Assembly: GCA_003265885.1 (NCBI GenBank)
Contig: QFBQ01000055.1
Location: 1 to 7,375, forward strand
Direction of reading: 5' to 3'
From: Candidatus Marinamargulisbacteria bacterium SCGC AG-343-D04
Lineage (GTDB): Bacteria; Margulisbacteria; Marinamargulisbacteria; GCA-2716485; GCA-002719695
Length of the DNA stretch: 7,375 nt
The notes beneath the pieces were generated by a model, which ran no database searches, was not told the DNA's origin, and saw only the letters and a list, made by a program, of their open reading frames with translations. Positions 1 through 6,936 of the stretch are shown piece after piece. Position 1 is the stretch's first letter. The number at the start of each line of letters is the position of its first letter. Position numbers and translations under genes: made by a program.

Positions 1-341
1 AACGCATTAAAAATAGAATGTTTAGCCCCTGAAGACACAATGATTTCATCTGTGCTATAGGTTAATCCGTTATCATCGTTTAACTTTTTGGCAATGGCTT
101 CTTTTAATTCAATGATCCCTGATGCCGCTGTATACTTAGTCTTTCCTGCTTGGATAGAGGCAATCCCGGCTTCTTTGATTGCGTCTGGGGTGTCAAAATC
201 TGGTTCCCCTGCACTCATCCCAATCACAGGTTTTCCCTCTTTTTTCATTTGATTAGCTAAGGCTGTAATTGCCATCGTAATACTGGCTTTAATTGACCCT
301 GCTCTCTCTGATACAAATGATGCTAATGCTTGCTCTACCAT
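1..341 (-). CDS. aspC: Aspartate aminotransferase (class I, subclass Ib), N-terminal part, cut by the window edge
   Basis: The minus strand from the ATG at 341 reads 113 codons without a stop and runs off the left edge. The translation begins MVEQALASFVSERAGSIKAS and carries landmarks of PLP-dependent fold-type I aminotransferases: SITMAITALA (20-29), SAGEPDFDTP (43-52), KYTAASGIIELKEAI (69-83) and SSGAKHSIFNA (103-113), which leads into the phosphate-binding region. The KYTAASG and SSGAKHS pattern is typical of subclass Ib enzymes of the Bacillus/Thermus/cyanobacterial type. Family knowledge: these cytosolic enzymes transfer the amino group between aspartate and 2-oxoglutarate, and some also use other acids such as prephenate. 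The catalytic lysine lies further on, outside the window. The start is supported by AAAGGAG (348-354) six bases upstream and a promoter at 372-400. Exact substrate cannot be fixed from this third of the protein; the symbol is by family only. Confidence 0.9.
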   Translation of the reverse strand, partial: MVEQALASFVSERAGSIKASITMAITALANQMKKEGKPVIGMSAGEPDFDTPDAIKEAGIASIQAGKTKYTAASGIIELKEAIAKKLNDDNGLTYSTDEIIVSSGAKHSIFNA

Positions 342-371
342 ACTGTGCTCCTTTATTCGTTTACTGCACAT

Positions 372-400
372 ACTATAATGTATTGTAAAGAAATTGTCGA
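372..400 (-). promoter_or_regulatory. Sigma70-like promoter of the aminotransferase gene
   Basis: On the minus strand TCGACA (395-400) and TATAGT (372-377) are each one base from consensus and are separated by exactly 17 bases. The predicted start of transcription is near 365, giving a leader of about 25 bases that contains the AAAGGAG site. Nothing else in 401-494 looks like a gene or structured RNA. Confidence 0.65.
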
Positions 401-494
401 TTTTCAGTATCTATTTTTGATTAGCTATATCTCCCTAACTACAAGAACTCAGAATACACACACTTCCTTCCTAAATGCACATCACCCCTTTAAC

Positions 495-525
495 AAAAAA
501 CCAGGACTATAAAGTCCTGGTTTTT
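495..525 (-). terminator. Rho-independent terminator of the 1083-residue orphan gene
   Basis: A perfect hairpin pairs AAAAACCAGGACT (496-508) with AGTCCTGGTTTTT (513-525) around the loop ATAA. The GC-rich core is CCAGGACT/AGTCCTGG, flanked by an A tract on one side and a T tract on the other, so it can work in either direction. The only gene reading into it is the orphan gene on the minus strand, whose stop lies 45 bases before the hairpin. It insulates that gene from the aminotransferase promoter downstream. Confidence 0.85.
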
Positions 526-570
526 ATTTAAATCACTGCGGTTTTTAACTTGTTTAGCAAGAGTTACACA

Positions 571-3500
571 TTAGACTTCAGTTTCACAAGCCTCACGACA
601 CTCATTTGCTAGAGTTAAGACAGCCTCTGAAACTTCGAAACCATCACTCGCTTTGACGTCTATTTTGGCTAAAAAATCTGCACAATTTGCGGCTGTTATT
701 TCTTGGCCTTTAAAGTTTCCCAAATCTGGACGATCGGCTTTGACTACTCCTGATTCAGCAGCACCGTCAGAATTTAGATCTTTTAATTCAGCTATTTTCT
801 TTGTTAATGCATCTAAAATCTCAGTAGGTTTAGCGCCTGCTGGAAGGACAGGCACATCTTGTGAAGATGCTGCAGCCTCAGAACTTCCTAGAAGACTAGC
901 CTTAAGTATGTGAGCAGCCTCTAATACTTTTATTAACCCCCCTGCTGATAATACCTTTTTCGCTTCCCCTAGAGTTAGTTTTGAATTGGCGGCTAGTGCT
1001 TCTCGAATTGCCTCCTTTGCTACTTCTTTTTTTTCTGGGGGAACTAGATTAAACAAGTCAGTTCCAGCAAAGGGATCAATGTTTGGAGATGTTGGTTGAT
1101 CATGCATTGCAGCTGAAGGTGCAGTCGGTCCAGTTTTTTTGGGGGGTGCAGGAATCATACCTTGCTCACTTTCCAATTTACGTCTAACTCCTACTTGTGG
1201 AAAAGGTGGTCTAGTTCCCAATGTATGGATATCTCCTACTTGTGGTAAAGGTAATCTACCTCCATTCCTAGGTGCCCGTATACTTGGACCGCTATTCCCT
1301 GCCTTCTTACCCAAACTGACTACTGTTGATGACATACCTGTATTTTCAAACATAGTTCCCGGCCGTTTCTTTGCTCCTGAGGCATCTACTACTCCCTTGG
1401 AACCAGGTCTTGAGTCCCTACTACTCTCACTAGATGATGGACTTGTTGAGGCAGCTGATGAGCCCCTACTTTCAACTGCAGATCTATCCAAACTACCCGA
1501 TTCGGCTGCTGATACTATTTCAGTAATACCCTGAATAGTTTGACCACTCTCGTGAATAGATTCAAGCTTTTCCAGTAAATTAGCAGAGCCAGAAGAGGCA
1601 ACGGCTAGATAAGCGCGTTGGACCTCATCCGCCTCTAAATAGGCCATTATTACTTTAAATTTTTCATCAGTTAAAGCTAACAATTGTTCCATCAAGTCTA
1701 TATCTTCAGCTTCTGCACCCAAACTTTGTTGCGGAGTACAATAGGGTTTTAAATCCTTTTCGTAATCAAATTGACTCTTTATGTTGTCTACGACATTTTT
1801 CTTTATCTCTTGAACTATTTCACTACCGCTCAATCTGTTAAATGCGCCTTGAAGTGTTACTGCTGGTCCTTTTGCGTCTCTGGCATAGTTTAAGGCTTCG
1901 AAACTTTGACCTACTGCCTTTGATAGGCTAGCAAATCTCTTTGCTTCTTTTCTAGCCTTGAATTCTCTAGGTTTTTCTACAAAAGGCTGTGATATACTTT
2001 TATAATCCCCATCTTCAAAAATCAATACATACCTTAATTGTGTAATAGCTTCGATTTTTAATTTCGAAAGTTCATCTGAGGTTAAACGTTGTGGGCTTTC
2101 AGGTGAAACTTGATTTACTTTAGGTTTACCTTTCCCCGCTGCACTTTGTCCAAGTTTTCTTTGTCCAAGTTTTGCTTCAATCTGATTGCTAAACCATTTA
2201 TTTTCAAACCTGGTAAGGGGGCCACATGTTTCTTGAACAGTGTCAGCGGATACTCCATGAGCTATTGTTTGGGCAATTTCCTTGTGACAGGCAACTGCTC
2301 TTTTCTGATAAAGCTGATCTACTATTCTTCCTAGAGGTTCCTTTATTTTAAATTCAAAATCACTAAATTGATCAGTAAGTAAAGGTTTATATATATCACA
2401 AAACGTGTTAATTATGGCGAGCTTTTCAGCACTCTCACTACCAAGAGAAACCATTGGTTGATCCCCAAAATCAAAAAGCTCTTTCATTCCTTTCACATTG
2501 AGCAAGTCTTTTTTTAGGACCTCATAAACCTCTCCAACCGGGCCTGCTTGCTTCTCTCTAAAATATCTATCTAGTTCGTTTATCTTTTTTTCTGCAAGTA
2601 TCTTCACCATGTTTGCAGCTGCTTTGTCAAAACTTTTTATAGCAGATGCTTCCTGTAAAGCGTCAGCTTTCCGACTTCTGCTAATATATTGTCCTATAGC
2701 ATATCCTACTGTTCCTACTACTGCTACTACGCCTAAAGTTATTCCTACAGCACCCCACGGTCCTACTTCATCTGATCCGTCGCCGCCTGACTCTACTCCT
2801 GCGGCCTCAGGGCATTGTATACAGGCTGTAAGATCTCCCATAATTTCTACACACGTTCCATATGATGCATTTCTCATCATATTTAACCCTTTCACTAATT
2901 CTTCAACCTTCCCTTCTCCTACAAAACAACCAAACAGTTTGTTACCTTTTAATTCAGCCATAGGTAGTTCAATTGAAGATAGACCATCGCCAGACCCATC
3001 GCCATCACCAACGCGATATAGAAACAGGTTTCTATCATCATTCGGGATCTCACTAAATCCAACATTTTGATAAACATCTTCCAAACCTATTCTGCCTAAT
3101 GTGGGGAAATCTAAACTGCTTAGAATCCTATTGAGGACTGACTCTGCATCTTCAATACCTGAACCTAAACCTAGACAGTCCTCATAACGTTCCCCCGCAA
3201 CTGCCTCAAATACAGGAGAGGCTACAGGATTTACATGTTCGTGGTTTGCACTACACTCTTTCGCCCATGCCTGCATAGGTCCAAACCCATCCCCTCTTCT
3301 TTCCCTTTCTAAATCTATTTGCCCACTAGCGCCTTGTGGAGCGTCATCATTTTCTAGCTCCTCAAATGAGGGCGTTAAGAGTTCTCTCGCTACGTTTAAG
3401 GCCGAAACGATCTGACCTTTTGGAGCTGGAATGGTAGGCGTGGTAGGCGTGGTAGGGATATCTCTGGCTTCGCCCTTTAGTGCCTCTTCAGGAAGAATTA

Positions 3501-3822
3501 CCTCGTCTTGTACGGGCATCGCGCCTACTTCTTGAGCCAACAAAGCTGCTGACACTACTCCCTTTACCACAGCTGGAGCTTTTGCCGCTGATGCCATCAA
3601 ATCTACTGCTGCATTAGCTATATAACCTGCTGCACTAACTGTTCTTGCTAATGGGTCTCGAACTAAAAATTTTAATGGATCTTCTGTTAAACCTTCCACC
3701 ACTTCTGCTGGGGTCTTAAAAAGTCTTTTTCCTTTACTTATTTGCTCTTTCTTTTGCTCTTTCTTTTGCACTACTGCCTTGTGCACTACTGGGCCCTTAC
3801 CTACCGTGTTAAACTGACTCAT
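571..3822 (-). CDS. Large orphan single-span membrane protein, 1083 aa, function unknown
   Basis: I do not recognise a family. The start is backed by AAGGAG (3829-3834) six bases before the ATG. Visible layout: a basic N-terminus with KKEQKKEQ (20-27); an Ala-rich, mildly hydrophobic stretch (62-100); a Thr/Pro run, IPTTPTTPTIPAP (122-134); a segment with six cysteines (190, 216, 299, 324, 334, 337, the last two as CIQC) and a GDGDGSGDG turn (272-280); one clear membrane span (about 355-380) followed by SRSRK; a mainly helical region (about 385-770); a Ser-rich linker (775-810); Pro-rich repeats RLPLPQVG and RPPFPQVG (856-863, 871-878); and an Ala/Lys-rich helical tail. The basic side after the span suggests the N-terminal part faces out and the long C-terminal part in, unless the protein is exported to another membrane. 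No clear signal peptide and no catalytic motif is visible. It is transcribed alone. Secreted effector or surface protein is conjecture. Confidence 0.85.
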   Translation of the reverse strand: MSQFNTVGKGPVVHKAVVQKKEQKKEQISKGKRLFKTPAEVVEGLTEDPLKFLVRDPLARTVSAAGYIANAAVDLMASAAKAPAVVKGVVSAALLAQEVGAMPVQDEVILPEEALKGEARDIPTTPTTPTIPAPKGQIVSALNVARELLTPSFEELENDDAPQGASGQIDLERERRGDGFGPMQAWAKECSANHEHVNPVASPVFEAVAGERYEDCLGLGSGIEDAESVLNRILSSLDFPTLGRIGLEDVYQNVGFSEIPNDDRNLFLYRVGDGDGSGDGLSSIELPMAELKGNKLFGCFVGEGKVEELVKGLNMMRNASYGTCVEIMGDLTACIQCPEAAGVESGGDGSDEVGPWGAVGITLGVVAVVGTVGYAIGQYISRSRKADALQEASAIKSFDKAAANMVKILAEKKINELDRYFREKQAGPVGEVYEVLKKDLLNVKGMKELFDFGDQPMVSLGSESAEKLAIINTFCDIYKPLLTDQFSDFEFKIKEPLGRIVDQLYQKRAVACHKEIAQTIAHGVSADTVQETCGPLTRFENKWFSNQIEAKLGQRKLGQSAAGKGKPKVNQVSPESPQRLTSDELSKLKIEAITQLRYVLIFEDGDYKSISQPFVEKPREFKARKEAKRFASLSKAVGQSFEALNYARDAKGPAVTLQGAFNRLSGSEIVQEIKKNVVDNIKSQFDYEKDLKPYCTPQQSLGAEAEDIDLMEQLLALTDEKFKVIMAYLEADEVQRAYLAVASSGSANLLEKLESIHESGQTIQGITEIVSAAESGSLDRSAVESRGSSAASTSPSSSESSRDSRPGSKGVVDASGAKKRPGTMFENTGMSSTVVSLGKKAGNSGPSIRAPRNGGRLPLPQVGDIHTLGTRPPFPQVGVRRKLESEQGMIPAPPKKTGPTAPSAAMHDQPTSPNIDPFAGTDLFNLVPPEKKEVAKEAIREALAANSKLTLGEAKKVLSAGGLIKVLEAAHILKASLLGSSEAAASSQDVPVLPAGAKPTEILDALTKKIAELKDLNSDGAAESGVVKADRPDLGNFKGQEITAANCADFLAKIDVKASDGFEVSEAVLTLANECREACETEV
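1188..1257 (-). repeat. 45-bp-period direct repeat encoding a proline motif
   Basis: The 11-mer CCTACTTGTGG occurs at 1190-1200 and 1235-1245, and the similarity continues (AAAGGT, then TCTA) for about 24 bases. In the protein it gives RLPLPQVG and RPPFPQVG, 15 residues apart, inside the Ser/Pro-rich linker of the orphan protein. It looks like an in-frame duplication that has since diverged. Confidence 0.6.
3431..3457 (-). repeat. 9-bp tandem repeat, three copies, coding Thr-Thr-Pro
   Basis: The plus strand reads ATGGTAGGC, GTGGTAGGC, GTGGTAGGG in tandem, with one change in the first and one in the last unit. On the coding strand it gives the TPTTPTTPT run of the orphan protein. A unit length that is a multiple of three would let copy number vary without breaking the frame. 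Confidence 0.75.
3742..3765 (-). repeat. 12-bp tandem repeat, two perfect copies, coding KKEQ
   Basis: TTGCTCTTTCTT is repeated perfectly at 3742-3753 and 3754-3765, with the first four bases (TTGC) beginning again at 3766 after one T. It encodes KKEQKKEQ at residues 20-27 of the orphan protein. Perfect identity suggests a recent slippage event. Confidence 0.75.
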
Positions 3823-3919
3823 AATATTCTCCTTATCAAATATATTTCAAATTATTTTATCTGCTTTATATTTATTTACTTCTAGTTTATCGTTTTAAAA
3901 CATATAAAAATTACATCGA

Positions 3920-3949
3920 TTTATCTTGATGTATTGAATACACTGTAAA
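3920..3949 (-). promoter_or_regulatory. Possible promoter with a palindromic operator-like site before the orphan gene
   Basis: In the 203-base gap upstream of the orphan gene, the minus strand has TTTACA (3944-3949, five of six -35 bases) and, 18 bases on, GATAAA (3920-3925, four of six -10 bases). Between them lies the perfect 13-base dyad TGTATT-G-AATACA (3930-3942). A dyad inside a spacer is a classic repressor placement, but the -10 is weak and the region is AT-rich, so this is tentative. The leader to the ATG would be about 90 bases. The rest of 3823-4025 shows no gene. Confidence 0.3.
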
Positions 3950-4007
3950 TAGAAAGCGTTTAATCTAAAAGAGATATATACTTCAGAATTACTGCTAATA
4001 ATAAATC

Positions 4008-4036
4008 AAAAAATGTTCCAAACCCTTATTTTAAGG
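4008..4036 (-). terminator. Weak terminator-like hairpin at the end of the Nif3-like gene
   Basis: On the minus strand CCTTA-AAA-TAAGG (4024-4036) folds over the stop codon, and a run of six T (plus-strand A run 4008-4013) follows ten bases later. The stem is only five pairs and the T run is not adjacent, so termination here would be inefficient. Confidence 0.25.
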
Positions 4037-4760
4037 CCGTCACTTCTAGATCTTTAAACATGTTTCTCATACGTGTTGCAATTCGATCCACGATCATATT
4101 TTCTGATTCTTTATGCCCTAATGTAATCAACCTGACTCCATTCATCCTACACGTTACATGGTCATGATAGGTCACTTCACCTGTAACGAAGGTATCACAG
4201 CCTAAGCTTAATACACTCCCTATTAATCCATGTCCACTCCCCGCACAAAACCCCAACCTCTTTATGGGTTCATTATGAATCGCCCCTTGAGCAATCCCTC
4301 CATTCTTTTTTAGCAAGTCCTGATAAGTAATATTAGGAGACTCTATATATTTTCCAAACCCATCTTCCATCACTACCCCTATCTTGGGATCCAAACCAAA
4401 GGACTCGATCAAACAATCATTCACCCCATCTTCAGCTGCATCTAAATTTGTGTGTGCAGAAAATAAGGCATGCTCCCCTTTGACAAAGGCTGAGATGATC
4501 TGACCCATATCTGTATTATAATCAATGCGTTTTAACGACTTAAAAAATAAAGGATGATGCGTAATAACCGCTACAGTCGTCTTGCCCTCTAAATAGGCCA
4601 ATACTTGCTCGTCCACTTCCAAAGAAACCAGACATTCTGATATCTCCCCACCTTTAGCCCCTATCTGAATTCCCACATTATCCCAAGACGCAGCTAACTC
4701 TGCAGGCGCCCATTGATCAAAAAATGCTTGTATATCTGATAAAACTACAGGGATTGTCAT
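4026..4760 (-). CDS. Nif3-like (DUF34/YbgI/YqfO) dinuclear metal-centre protein
   Basis: All hallmark motifs of the family are present. Numbered from the longest open frame (TTG at 4796) they are: WDNVGIQIG (38-46), THHPLFF (79-85), AHTNLDAAEDGVND (114-127), GSGHG (186-190), DTFVTGEVTYHDH (201-213) and GHKESE (227-232). H80, H81, D119, H228 and E232 match the usual metal ligands, so the site looks intact. Family members are cytosolic ring-shaped hexamers binding two metal ions; a hydrolase role related to GTP cyclohydrolase I type or damaged-metabolite chemistry has been proposed, but the function is not settled. Length (244 aa here) is normal. I chose the ATG at 4760 because homology begins at MTIPVVLSD; ATG 4784 or TTG 4796 would add 8 or 12 residues without family resemblance. 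None has a well-spaced Shine-Dalgarno site, so the start is uncertain. Confidence 0.93.
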   Translation of the reverse strand: MTIPVVLSDIQAFFDQWAPAELAASWDNVGIQIGAKGGEISECLVSLEVDEQVLAYLEGKTTVAVITHHPLFFKSLKRIDYNTDMGQIISAFVKGEHALFSAHTNLDAAEDGVNDCLIESFGLDPKIGVVMEDGFGKYIESPNITYQDLLKKNGGIAQGAIHNEPIKRLGFCAGSGHGLIGSVLSLGCDTFVTGEVTYHDHVTCRMNGVRLITLGHKESENMIVDRIATRMRNMFKDLEVTALK

Positions 4761-4802
4761 ACGTCTACAGTACACAATCTCCATAACTTTTTGCAAGTTT
4801 TA

Positions 4803-4832
4803 ATTAAAAAAAATTTCCTATTCATTTCTCAA
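4803..4832 (-). promoter_or_regulatory. Promoter of the Nif3-like gene
   Basis: On the minus strand TTGAGA (4827-4832) and TTTAAT (4803-4808) are each one base from consensus, 18 bases apart. Transcription should begin near 4796. That leaves 12 bases before the ATG at 4784 or 36 before the ATG at 4760. It overlaps the upstream side of the opposite promoter of the propeller gene. Confidence 0.5.
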
Positions 4833-4835
4833 AAA

Positions 4836-4844
4836 TGATATAAT
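4836..4844 (+). promoter_or_regulatory. Extended -10 promoter placing transcription start at the propeller gene ATG
   Basis: TGATATAAT is a perfect TATAAT hexamer (4839-4844) with the TG extension (4836-4837), which relieves the need for a -35 box; only a poor one (TTCCTA, 4815-4820) is present. Six bases separate the hexamer from the ATG at 4851, so the predicted first transcribed base is the A of the start codon. No Shine-Dalgarno sequence is present. Confidence 0.6.
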
Positions 4845-4850
4845 AAAGTC

Positions 4851-6728
4851 ATGGCCCGATTACTTCTCTTTCTTCTTTTATTATATTCCAGCAGTTCCGT
4901 GCTTTCTGCAAAAACATTGGTCAATTCTCTGAATCCATCTCAAAAAATACCCCTTAAATGGAAAACACATGTAGGACTGACCACCTACAGAACAACACTT
5001 CAATATGCCAATGGCATGGTCTTCGTTCCTTCCAATGGCAAAAGCTATGCCAGCCCCAAAGATTCCTTCGACGGGGTACATATGCTTAATGGTAAAAATG
5101 GTAAGCGTGAACACCTTTTTGTATTGGGAAAATATGGCGATCGTGATGTTAATGGCGTCGCTATTAGTGCCTCCAAAATTGTGTTTGGAAACGACGAAAA
5201 CTATATTGGCGCTTTCAGTTGGAATGGGTCTTTACTGTGGGCCCAAAAAGCGGGTGGAGATTTTGAAGGAGCTCCCGCACTAGCCCATTTAAATGATGAC
5301 ACCTTTCTAGATGCCGTTGTGGCCAATGAAGCCGGTGAAATTTTTGCTCTAAATGGAAAAACAGGAAAACCCATCTGGGCCTTTCAACCTGCTCTCACGC
5401 CCGATGTTTACAGTCCTCAAAAACGTAGCTTTTTGGCATCCCCCTCTTTACTCGATATCAATAAAGATGGCTATAAAGACATTTTGATTGGCTGTAGAAA
5501 CGGTAGTTTTTATGCACTGAATGGAAAAAATGGAAAAATGCTTTGGAAACATTTTTCAGTCGAACCTTCAGGCATCTTTTCCTCTGCTTTTGTAACAAAA
5601 TCTCATATTTTTTATGCCGAAAGTTATGGCTTTTTACATAAACTCAATACTAAAGGCCGCTACTTACAACGTATTGATCTCAATCCTTCAGATCATCCTC
5701 AAGTTGTCGCTATGCCTATGGTCAACAAAAACTCTATTGTCATCGGAACTACCTTTTATGAACCTGAAAATGGATTTTGGTCTTTATCTCAGTTAAAGCC
5801 CGAACGATTCGAAAAAGTTGGGCAAGTATCGGCGTCTGCTATCTTAGCGAATGTAGACTATAGTTCATCAGAAGAGTTTGTATTTATTACAGAACAGGGC
5901 TTGCTTGTTATTATCGACTCAAAGGGAAATACTGTTGGTAAATATACACTTCCTAGTGGGGGAGAGGCTACCCCTATGATTGCAGATGTCGACAAAGATG
6001 GCCAACTAGAGTTATTGGTCTCTCTTTTTGATGAATATATCTATTGCTACGATCTCCCATCTAAAGGGCCTGTGTCTTGGGGACAATTTAGAGCAAATCC
6101 CTACAACACTGGCCTACAACACGATACGCTCTCTCAAGACAACAAACTTCCCAACAATAGGGTATATAAATCCAAAATCTTTACTCAAAACCCAGAAAAT
6201 ACAGGCTTTTCTTACCATACGTGGTTAGATGCACCCATTTCTCCTTATTTGATTTCTGCAAAAGGAATCGGGCATGCCTTATTAGGCTATACTTATGCTC
6301 AATTTAAAGAACGTCTCAACAAACCGTTTCAAGAAAAACATATTACTTTAGACAATGGCATCAAAGCCACCGCCATCTTTTTTGATAATGCTGTGCAATA
6401 CTACTTAGTGTTTCCTCAACAATTTCCCGTTAATGGTACCTCTGTCATTACGATGGTGATTACCAATAATCCCAACTACAAAAGTTCCCGCAACGTGAGA
6501 TCTGGAAAACGTATTTCCGCTGTCGCGACAACATTAGGAAGCCCCACCCTCTCTTATGATTCCAGCTTTCCGCTGCAAGAACGTATCCGTTTCCAACGCC
6601 AAGAACCCTGGATTCAATTTACCAGTTACTCTAAAGCAAAAGCAGGCATCTATAAAAAAAAGAGTTCCGTCAACATGACCAAACTCTACCAAGCTAACGC
6701 CGTGATTCAGTTTATTGCGGTGCGCTAA
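4851..6728 (+). CDS. Secreted PQQ/FG-GAP-type beta-propeller protein with an unassigned C-terminal domain
   Basis: The protein opens with a signal peptide (one Arg, a Leu-rich core at 4-11, Ser-rich end, likely cut near VLSA, residue 20). No lipobox cysteine is seen, so a soluble exported protein is expected. Residues 35-420 form repeated propeller blades: LNGKNGK (79-85), NGSLLW (125-130), FALNGKTGKPIW (165-176), YALNGKNGKMLW (221-232), DSKGN (356-360). DINKDGYKD (202-210) and DVDKDGQLE (379-387) are calcium-binding loops of the FG-GAP/VCBS kind; HLNDDTFLD (146-154) is a degenerate one. WGQFRANPYNTG (410-421) is the motif that often closes such propellers. Residues about 455-625 form a separate domain containing GIGHALLGYTYAQFKERLNKP (472-492), which I cannot assign firmly. 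Family members are usually binding or structural proteins. The start is fixed by the signal peptide; no ribosome site precedes it, and the message looks leaderless. Confidence 0.9.
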   Translation: MARLLLFLLLLYSSSSVLSAKTLVNSLNPSQKIPLKWKTHVGLTTYRTTLQYANGMVFVPSNGKSYASPKDSFDGVHMLNGKNGKREHLFVLGKYGDRDVNGVAISASKIVFGNDENYIGAFSWNGSLLWAQKAGGDFEGAPALAHLNDDTFLDAVVANEAGEIFALNGKTGKPIWAFQPALTPDVYSPQKRSFLASPSLLDINKDGYKDILIGCRNGSFYALNGKNGKMLWKHFSVEPSGIFSSAFVTKSHIFYAESYGFLHKLNTKGRYLQRIDLNPSDHPQVVAMPMVNKNSIVIGTTFYEPENGFWSLSQLKPERFEKVGQVSASAILANVDYSSSEEFVFITEQGLLVIIDSKGNTVGKYTLPSGGEATPMIADVDKDGQLELLVSLFDEYIYCYDLPSKGPVSWGQFRANPYNTGLQHDTLSQDNKLPNNRVYKSKIFTQNPENTGFSYHTWLDAPISPYLISAKGIGHALLGYTYAQFKERLNKPFQEKHITLDNGIKATAIFFDNAVQYYLVFPQQFPVNGTSVITMVITNNPNYKSSRNVRSGKRISAVATTLGSPTLSYDSSFPLQERIRFQRQEPWIQFTSYSKAKAGIYKKKSSVNMTKLYQANAVIQFIAVR

Positions 6729-6740
6729 AGATGTTAGCGC
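6722..6740 (+). terminator. Hairpin around the stop codon of the propeller gene
   Basis: GCGCTAA (6722-6728) pairs perfectly with TTAGCGC (6734-6740) around a five-base loop, and the first arm contains the TAA stop. There is no T run after it, only CTCTTCATT, so it is not a textbook intrinsic terminator. It may act as a weak terminator or protect the 3' end. Confidence 0.35.
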
Positions 6741-6755
6741 CTCTTCATTAAAAAA

Positions 6756-6930
6756 TTCCTAACTGGCCTACAAACGTGTTGCTAACAATACGTACTATTT
6801 TATGGATAAAGACAGATTCTTATTTGAAATAAAACAAATTAGCTCCAATAAAAATACTCTTTTTAAGATGCCGAAAAATTCACGCAATATTCTCGCTATA
6901 AACACAACACGTTTGTAGGCCACTTAGGAA
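6756..6930. repeat. 175-bp element bounded by 26-bp inverted repeats (MITE-like)
   Basis: The left arm (6756-6781) reads TTCCTAA, one mismatched base, then TGGCCTACAAACGTGTTG. The right arm (6905-6930) is its reverse complement, 25 of 26 positions matching. The 123-base interior (6782-6904) is AT-rich and has no credible reading frame; it contains a small dyad, TTATTT-G-AAATAA (6820-6832). No convincing target duplication touches the arms; TTCAT appears near each side (6744-6748, 6934-6938) but not adjacent. Size, sharp arm ends and lack of coding suit a non-autonomous mobile element; a long 3' stem between convergent genes is the alternative. Confidence 0.7.
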
Positions 6931-6936
6931 CTATTC

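Noticed and set aside
330..512. Open frame of 60 codons on the plus strand
   Set aside because: It overlaps the start of the aminotransferase, its promoter and the terminator, has no ribosome site, and its translation is unlike a protein.
547..565. Small imperfect hairpin (AACTTG / CAAGAGTT) after the orphan gene
   Set aside because: Short, bulged, and followed by A rather than T on the coding strand; the strong hairpin at 495-525 is the real terminator.
1050..1080. DPFAGTDLFNL in the orphan protein, similar to AP2-binding DPF and clathrin-box motifs
   Set aside because: Three-residue motifs occur by chance at high frequency, and the clathrin-box-like part lacks the acidic end residue.
1139..1534. 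131-codon plus-strand open frame opposite the orphan gene, and a similar 153-codon one at 2609-3070
   Set aside because: Both are antisense shadows of a long gene that has a good start, ribosome site and terminator; neither has a ribosome site or recognisable motif.
2110..2334. Plus-strand frame with hydrophobic stretches inside the orphan gene
   Set aside because: Antisense shadow; no ribosome site, and low-complexity Phe/Ser content follows from the opposite strand's codons.
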